DNA of 64,000 bases. Source: Chlorobium sp. (GTDB taxonomy: Bacteria; Bacteroidota; Chlorobiia; Chlorobiales; Chlorobiaceae). Under the pieces are notes generated by a model. The model worked only from the letters and a program-made list of their open reading frames with translations. It was not told the origin of the DNA and did not search any database. Below are positions 59,278 through 64,000 of the stretch, one piece after another. Both the position numbers and the translations under genes were made by a program. The stretch is taken from positions 22,346-86,345 of the forward strand of contig JANQGE010000041.1 of the NCBI GenBank assembly GCA_028277485.1. The letters are read 5' to 3'. The first letter of the stretch is position 1; the number at the start of each line of letters is the position of its first letter.

Positions 59278-60702
59278 TTACAGCGTACCGACCCTTGATG
59301 CAATCTCTTTCCGGAATGTTTCCGCAAGGCTTTCCGCGCGTTGCCTGCTTTTGGCCTCGGTGTATATTCTGAGAACGGGCTCTGTATTTGATGGTCTGAC
59401 ATGTATCCACTCATTGGGAAAATCCAGCTTCATGCCATCTTCTGTGTTTATTGCCGCTTCCGGGTAAGCTGCAGCAATCGCCGAGAATATGCGGTCAAGA
59501 CTTTCCGGTTTTCCTGTGAGACGAACTTTTTGTTTCGCCATAAAATAATCCGGAAAATGTTTTCTGAAACGTGAAAGGGTGCTGTTTTCTGCAGCCTCTT
59601 CCCGCCAGTCTGTGAATGCCTGGAGTATAAGGGCGATACCGGCAAGCGCATCCCGTCCGTAATGCAGTTCGGGAAGAATGATTCCTCCATTTCCTTCACC
59701 GCCGATAACCGCCCCCTGCCGTTTCATGACGTCGATCACGTTTGCTTCGCCGACTTTTGCACTGTAGCACGGCTGTCCGTGTTTTTCGGCGATATCTTCG
59801 AGCGCCCTGCTGCTTGAGAGGTTGTTCACAACGGGTCCCTGTTTGTGCCGCAGGTAAAAGTCGGCGCAGGCAACCAGCGAATACTCTTCGCCAAACAAGG
59901 AGCCGTCCTCACATATCAGCGCCAGCCGGTCGGCATCAGGGTCGACAACTATCGCTAAATCGCACTGCTTTTGTTTCAGGGTTTCAACCGTTGCAGTCAT
60001 GTGCTCGGGAAGGGGTTCCGGGTTTCTCGGGAATATGCCGGTGCCGTTACAGTATATGGTTTCGACCTGCTCAACTCCCAGTTTCCTGCATAATTCAGGA
60101 ACAATCGATGAGCCGGCACCTTCAACCGCATCAACCAGTACCCTGAAATGTTGAGCGGCAATTCTTCCGGGGTCGATACAGGTGAGCGAAAGGATCCGTT
60201 CAATATGCGTATTGTCATGATGACGGTTCTTTTCCGTCGATCCGACATGTGCCCAGTCGGCAAGCGTGAATTTTTCATTCCTGAAAATGCTGAGCAGTTG
60301 TTGAACCTCGGTTTCATTCAGGAACTCGCCCTGCTTGCCGAGGAGTTTCAGGGCGTTCCATTCAACAGGGTTATGCGATGCGGTGATGATGATGCCGCCG
60401 TCAGCCTGTTCGGCGACGGTGGCGATTTCCACGGTTGGTGTTGCAGCAATACCGAGATCGACAACCTTGCATCCGCAAAGGGCCATTGTGCTGCCGACAA
60501 GGTCGGCAATGGCTCTGCCGGTTGGACGGGTATCTCTTCCGATAACGATTTTCGGCCCGGCGTCTTCTCCTGTTTCTTTTTCCGGATTGCTCTGTAAGCG
60601 TATCCATGTTGCAAAAGCCTGAGCGAAGGCTGTAAGAACCTTGGGTGTAAGGCTTTCTCCAACGATGCCCCGAATACCGGATACACTGATCATCAAGCTC
60701 AT
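59278..60702 (-). CDS. glmM: phosphoglucosamine mutase (phosphohexomutase family)
   Basis: A 474-residue alpha-D-phosphohexomutase: catalytic serine in IITASHNPVEWNALKLLG, metal-binding VVDPDADRLALI, sugar-binding GGEGNGGIILPELHYGRDAL, and phosphate-binding RPSNTEPVLRIYTEA. The TASHNP-VEWNALK form favours GlmM over phosphomannomutase. With the GlmU N-terminal domain gene it would provide UDP-GlcNAc for peptidoglycan and LPS. Confidence 0.87.
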   Translation of the reverse strand: MSLMISVSGIRGIVGESLTPKVLTAFAQAFATWIRLQSNPEKETGEDAGPKIVIGRDTRPTGRAIADLVGSTMALCGCKVVDLGIAATPTVEIATVAEQADGGIIITASHNPVEWNALKLLGKQGEFLNETEVQQLLSIFRNEKFTLADWAHVGSTEKNRHHDNTHIERILSLTCIDPGRIAAQHFRVLVDAVEGAGSSIVPELCRKLGVEQVETIYCNGTGIFPRNPEPLPEHMTATVETLKQKQCDLAIVVDPDADRLALICEDGSLFGEEYSLVACADFYLRHKQGPVVNNLSSSRALEDIAEKHGQPCYSAKVGEANVIDVMKRQGAVIGGEGNGGIILPELHYGRDALAGIALILQAFTDWREEAAENSTLSRFRKHFPDYFMAKQKVRLTGKPESLDRIFSAIAAAYPEAAINTEDGMKLDFPNEWIHVRPSNTEPVLRIYTEAKSRQRAESLAETFRKEIASRVGTL

Positions 60703-60725
60703 AGGGATTCCGGTGCTAATCTGTC

Positions 60726-60786
60726 GGGCACCTCTATCGGGTGCCCTGTTATTGTCATTTCAAATTCTGCTGAACTAAAGGTGCCC
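60726..60786. mobile_element. GGGCACCTCTA-family fragment, short
   Basis: gggcacctctatcgggtgcc and a second end ctaaaggtgccc flank 30 bp of unrelated sequence. Probably an internally deleted copy just upstream of glmM. Confidence 0.6.
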
Positions 60787-60834
60787 TAAAGTAACAGATA
60801 AAAATGTTGATTTACTACAATTACACAACCACCG

Positions 60835-61078
60835 GGTTTTCTTTTTTCGGGGTTCGCCGTCGCTATCGGTAATCGATTTTCTCTTTTCCCTAACTTTTTT
60901 TCTACCCTTACCCATCACTCCCTTTGCCAACTGCCAACTTTCCCCTTTTTGACTTTTTCCTTTTGAATTTTGACTTGTTTCTCGTCTCTTTCGGGATTCG
61001 CTGTCGGTATCGGAATCGGTATCGACCAGTCTTAAAATTTTGCCTACTGGTTTTCCCCTCGTCACTATATACTCTTAT
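60835..61078. repeat. heptamer-repeat block upstream of rpsT
   Basis: ttcggggttcgccgtcgcta, GGTAATCGATTTTC, CTTTGCCAACTGCCAACTT, TTTTGAATTTTGAC, TCGGGATTCGCTGTCGGTAT, CGGAATCGGTATCGACC and CGTCACT units, inverse orientation. Confidence 0.82.
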
Positions 61079-61101
61079 AACAGGAAAGAGGAAATTGTTT
61101 T

Positions 61102-61129
61102 TTGTAATAAAAGAAAAGTTTTATATACT
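61102..61129 (+). promoter_or_regulatory. candidate promoter for rpsT
   Basis: TTGTAA (61102-61107) and TATACT (61124-61129) with a 16-base spacer, leaving about 105 bp of leader before rpsT. Consensus-like by eye. Confidence 0.4.
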
Positions 61130-61241
61130 TAGAGCCTTTTGATTGGGAAATCGGTTTGGAGAGACTCGAAGGAATTCCGCAGGATCTTTCTATTCGATAT
61201 GCTCCGGGACCACAACATTAGTTTTATAAGAGTTACGTTTT

Positions 61242-61517
61242 ATGCCGCTACACAAATCAGCTGAAAAAAGGCTTCGTCAGTCTGCGCGACGCAATGAAAG
61301 AAACAGAGCCAGGAAGAAGGAGCTGAAGGTGCTTTTGAAAAACGTTCAGAAATTAATTGACACCAATGCTGACAAAGGGGAAGTGGAGGCCGCATACCGA
61401 TCAGCTATCCAGAAACTTGACAGGCTGGGGGTTAAGCGTTACATTCATCCCAATAAGGTGTCACGGAGAAAGTCCCAGCTATCGAGGCTGCTGAACGGCT
61501 ATATGAAGGCAGAGTAG
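61242..61517 (+). CDS. rpsT: 30S ribosomal protein S20
   Basis: A 91-residue basic protein starting MPLHKSAEKRLRQSARRNER, with the C-terminal KLDRLGVKRYIHPNKVSRRK, diagnostic of S20. It binds 16S rRNA early in 30S assembly. Confidence 0.95.
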   Translation: MPLHKSAEKRLRQSARRNERNRARKKELKVLLKNVQKLIDTNADKGEVEAAYRSAIQKLDRLGVKRYIHPNKVSRRKSQLSRLLNGYMKAE

Positions 61518-61605
61518 TTTATTCGTCCCCTTTTTTGCGTTTTGATTCTCCTGCTATAGGCGCCTCTCTATACATTTTTTACAAAATCATCCGGTCCCTG
61601 CGACT

Positions 61606-61860
61606 TGGGCGGTTGTCCAAGCATTCAGGAGCAGCGACGAGCCGTGGGTCAGTAGGCAGTCGGCAAAAGAATAGTGACAAGTGACGAGTAACAAGTGACA
61701 AGGGGAAAACCAGTAGGCAGTTGGCAAGGCGACAAGGAAAAGAAAAGATCGATTTCCGATTACCGAGTCCCGATTACCGATCTCCGAATTCTCTTGTCAC
61801 TGCCACAGCATAGCTGGGGGCGTCACGTGTTTGTTACGCGATGCTTGGACAATCGCTCAA
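61606..61860. mobile_element. inverted-repeat-bounded element containing a heptamer block
   Basis: Left arm gggcggttgtccaagcatt (from 61607), right arm gatgcttggacaatcgctc (61840-61858): inverted repeats with about 16 of 18 matches. Inside are CAGTAGGCAGTCGGCAAAAG, GTGACAAGTGACGAGTAACA, CAGTAGGCAGTTGGCAAG, CGATTTCCGATTACCGAGTC and CCGATTACCGATCTCCG. No ORF. A single arm recurs at 59132. Confidence 0.65.
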
Positions 61861-61880
61861 TGTAGGTTAGATGTACTGTC

Positions 61881-62483
61881 ATGTTTGCATATTTGCGCGG
61901 TGAGCTGATGGAAGCTTCTCCGGATGACGCCGTTATTGACGTTTCCGGCGTGGGGTATCATCTGCTCATTTCTTCAGCCACCTATCATCAACTTCCCGAG
62001 CCCGGGTCATGGGTGCGGATCCTGGCACACCTTCATGTCAAAGAGGATCTGCTGCAGCTGTACGGTTTTCTTGATGAGGGGGAGCGTCAACTTTTCAGGC
62101 TGCTGCTCTCGATTTCGGGAGTCGGGCCGAAACTTGCTCTTGCTATTCTTTCCGGTTTACAGGTGCAGGAAATACAGGAGGCGATAGTGTCGAATGTGCC
62201 GGAAAGGCTGTTTGAAATATCCGGCGTAGGGAAAAAAACCGCTGCAAGAATTGTTCTTGAGCTGCGGGACAGGATACTTAGGCTTCAGCCGCCGGGCGGA
62301 ACCAAACCATCCTCCCGTGTATCAGACAGTTCTGTTCGGGCTGATGCGGTAAACGCTCTGGTAACTCTCGGCTTTTCACAATCTGCCGCACAAAAGGCGG
62401 TTAACGAATCGTTTGCAGCTCTCAAGGAGCCTCAGGTCGAGGATCTTGTCAGAGAATCACTGCATGCCATTCGAACCCATTGA
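61881..62483 (+). CDS. ruvA: Holliday junction DNA helicase subunit RuvA
   Basis: A 200-residue protein: N-terminal OB domain starting MFAYLRGELMEASPDDAVID, two helix-hairpin-helix motifs (LLSISGVGPKLALAILSGL and LFEISGVGKKTAARIVLEL), flexible linker and C-terminal RuvB-binding three-helix domain (RADAVNALVTLGFSQSAAQK). It recognises four-way junctions in recombination. Confidence 0.95.
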   Translation: MFAYLRGELMEASPDDAVIDVSGVGYHLLISSATYHQLPEPGSWVRILAHLHVKEDLLQLYGFLDEGERQLFRLLLSISGVGPKLALAILSGLQVQEIQEAIVSNVPERLFEISGVGKKTAARIVLELRDRILRLQPPGGTKPSSRVSDSSVRADAVNALVTLGFSQSAAQKAVNESFAALKEPQVEDLVRESLHAIRTH

Positions 62484-62515
62484 GTTTAATTCGGAGAACC
62501 TATTAGTAAAGGCGA

Positions 62516-63787
62516 GTGAATTATCAGGAAGCTATCGATTTTCTTTTTCCTCTTCGCAGGTTCGGTATGAAACCCGGCTTGGAAAGGGTGCTTCAATTGC
62601 TGCATGCTGTCGGCGATCCGCAGAAAAGGCTGGGAAAAGTTTTTCACATTGCAGGTACAAACGGAAAGGGAACCGTTGCTTGTGCATTGGCTGCTATATT
62701 CGATGCTGCGGGCCACAAGACGGGTTTGTATACCTCTCCCCATCTTGTGTCTTTCATGGAACGCATTCGCGTTGATGGTAAGATGATTCCCGAGTCGCGG
62801 GTTGCTGCTTACTGCAAGGCACTCGAAGATGAGATTATTGATGGTAAAGCCACATTTTTTGAGGCAACAACCGCAATTGCATTTATGTATTTCAGCGACA
62901 TGATGGTGGATGTATCGGTTGTTGAAACAGGTATGGGAGGCCGGCTGGACGCTACGAATGTGGTTGACTCCGATTATGTCATTATACCGAACATAGGAAG
63001 AGATCACACAAACTGGCTTGGTGACACAATCGGGGAGATCGCCGTTGAAAAAGCCGCAATCATCAAAAAAGGCTCCCGAGTGTATACAGCCGTAAAGGAC
63101 CCGGCGGCTCTCAAGCCGCTTCTTGATCGTGCCGATGCTGTCGGTGCGGAAGTAACGGTGCTGCAGGATGTTGCGGAGTGCGTTGTGCATACAACAGCAA
63201 TCGGGAAGCTCGGCTTTTCTCTGAAAGCACCGGGGTTCGACATGCTGAATCTCGACGCCCCGGTGACGGGAGATTTTCATGCATTGAACCTTTCTCTTGC
63301 TGTTATGGCCGCGTGTGATGCAGGTATAGAACAAAGTGCGATCAGACAAGGGCTGTTATCAATAAAAAAATCCGGTTACAGGGCGAGGCTGGAACGTTTG
63401 CGCCGACATCCCGATCTGTTGCTCGATGTTTCACACAACCCGGAAGGAATTGAAAAAAGCGTGGAAGTTCTTCGTAGCATTCAGGATACTTACTGCAAAG
63501 TCTATGCGGTACTGGGACTTGTCCGCGACAAGGATGCAAGGGAAATGGTGCGCCGCCTGAAAAAGCTGACGAATACCGTTATTACAGTGAATCTGTCGTC
63601 TGAAAAGGGGATGTCTTCTGCTGAGCTTGGTGATTTGTGCAGGGATGAGGGGTTTCGGGTGACAGTTGCCGCAACAGCCCGTGAAGCGCTTGATGTTGTC
63701 CACGGAATTGCAGGGAAGGATGACCTGATCCTGATTACCGGGTCGTTTTATCTGGCGGGAGAGGTGATGCAATTGCTGAATTGCTGA
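62516..63787 (+). CDS. folC: folylpolyglutamate synthase / dihydrofolate synthase
   Basis: A 423-residue Mur-ligase-family enzyme: P-loop VFHIAGTNGKGTVACALAAI, YTSPHLVSFMERIRVDG, VVETGMGGRLDATNV, NIGRDHTNWLGDTIGEIAVE and DVSHNPEGIEKSVEVLRS. It adds glutamate to folates. GTG start with ggcga nearby, 32 bp after ruvA. Confidence 0.93.
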   Translation: MNYQEAIDFLFPLRRFGMKPGLERVLQLLHAVGDPQKRLGKVFHIAGTNGKGTVACALAAIFDAAGHKTGLYTSPHLVSFMERIRVDGKMIPESRVAAYCKALEDEIIDGKATFFEATTAIAFMYFSDMMVDVSVVETGMGGRLDATNVVDSDYVIIPNIGRDHTNWLGDTIGEIAVEKAAIIKKGSRVYTAVKDPAALKPLLDRADAVGAEVTVLQDVAECVVHTTAIGKLGFSLKAPGFDMLNLDAPVTGDFHALNLSLAVMAACDAGIEQSAIRQGLLSIKKSGYRARLERLRRHPDLLLDVSHNPEGIEKSVEVLRSIQDTYCKVYAVLGLVRDKDAREMVRRLKKLTNTVITVNLSSEKGMSSAELGDLCRDEGFRVTVAATAREALDVVHGIAGKDDLILITGSFYLAGEVMQLLNC

Positions 63788-63797
63788 GTTGCTGTCA

Positions 63798-63873
63798 TGG
63801 CTTGACGGCGCCCCCCTTTCTGTCGGCTCGACGATGCAATTGAATCGCGGAATAGAATAAATAGAGGTACCCT
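63798..63873. mobile_element. GGGCACCTCTA-family repeat, right half
   Basis: gcccccctttctgtcggctc, gacgatgcaattgaatcgcg, gaataaatagaggtaccc: matches the right half of the 45217 and 55608 copies. Confidence 0.7.
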
Positions 63874-63900
63874 GTAATCGCATGTGTAATGGATGATTAA

Positions 63901-64000
63901 GGGCACCTCTATAAATTGTCGTGAGCGACATGAGTACGAGGCGGACGGAGCACAGAAACCGGAGTGTACACAGAGTACATGAGGATTTCGAGCACCGACC
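63901..64000. mobile_element. GGGCACCTCTA-family repeat, cut by the window edge
   Basis: gggcacctctataaattgtc, gtgagcgacatgagtacgag, gcggacggagcacagaaacc, ggagtgtacacagagtacat, gaggatttcgagcaccgacc. Left end complete; the right end lies beyond the window. Confidence 0.75.

Noticed and set aside
1..64000. tRNA or rRNA genes
   Set aside because: Scanned by eye for T-loop (GTTCRANYC) and cloverleaf patterns in gaps; none convincing, as gaps are mostly repeats. A tRNA search program would be decisive.

Overview
The gene content and average GC suggest a green sulfur bacterium (Chlorobiaceae), most like the Prosthecochloris / Chlorobium phaeobacteroides lineage. This is an inference from recognisable products (type 2 isopentenyl-diphosphate isomerase next to a polyprenyl synthase, YicC-Gmk-RpoZ order, single-domain GlmU next to PanD, abundant intergenic repeats); no rRNA or photosystem gene is present to settle it.

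Layout. (1) 0.36-7.1 kb: a small DUF6447-like protein, then a complete type I secretion system: two tandem ABC transporters, membrane-fusion protein and TolC-like outer-membrane channel. (2) 7.1-32.1 kb: a cell-surface polysaccharide island: methyltransferase, Wzz-like protein, priming undecaprenyl-phosphate sugar transferase, Wzx flippase, O-antigen ligase/polymerase-like protein preceded by a broken partial copy, two glycosyltransferases, a large unknown membrane protein, an MsbA-like exporter, then a mostly minus-strand run of nine glycosyltransferases of families 4, 2 and 9, interrupted by a plus-strand YrbL kinase-fold gene. (3) 32-64 kb: housekeeping genes: four-helix-bundle protein, CPBP protease, CdsA, PTS EIIA, HisS, glutaredoxin-like protein, RimP-NusA-InfB-RbfA-TruB-RibF-RpsO, YicC-Gmk-RpoZ-VOC, GlmU(N)-PanD, LptC, Skp/OmpH, DprA-polyprenyl synthase-Fni, a LolC/FtsX-like permease, an ABC exporter, GlmM, RpsT, RuvA and FolC.

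The striking feature is what lies between the genes. Most gaps over 150 bp hold composite repeats built largely from degenerate 7-base units of many sequences: (GTGACRA)n, (CAGTNGG)n, (CGATTAC)n, (TTCAAGG)n, (CTCAGCA)n, (GTGYTAR)n. They recur in a fixed order and in both orientations. One copy (about 32.3-32.9 kb) carries a complete four-helix-bundle (23S rRNA IVP / Avd-like) gene exactly between two constant repeat motifs; a second copy (about 37.2 kb) keeps only a frameshifted 3' piece of that gene plus the same flank. This suggests that the gene and the heptamer blocks belong to one undescribed element family. A second family, about 117-142 bp with terminal inverted repeats starting GGGCACCTCTA, behaves like a MITE; one copy supplies the C-terminus of the methyltransferase. 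At least five genes (nusA, hisS, lptC and two glycosyltransferases) end on stop codons provided by repeat sequence.

No tRNA, rRNA, CRISPR array, transposase or integrase gene was recognised.
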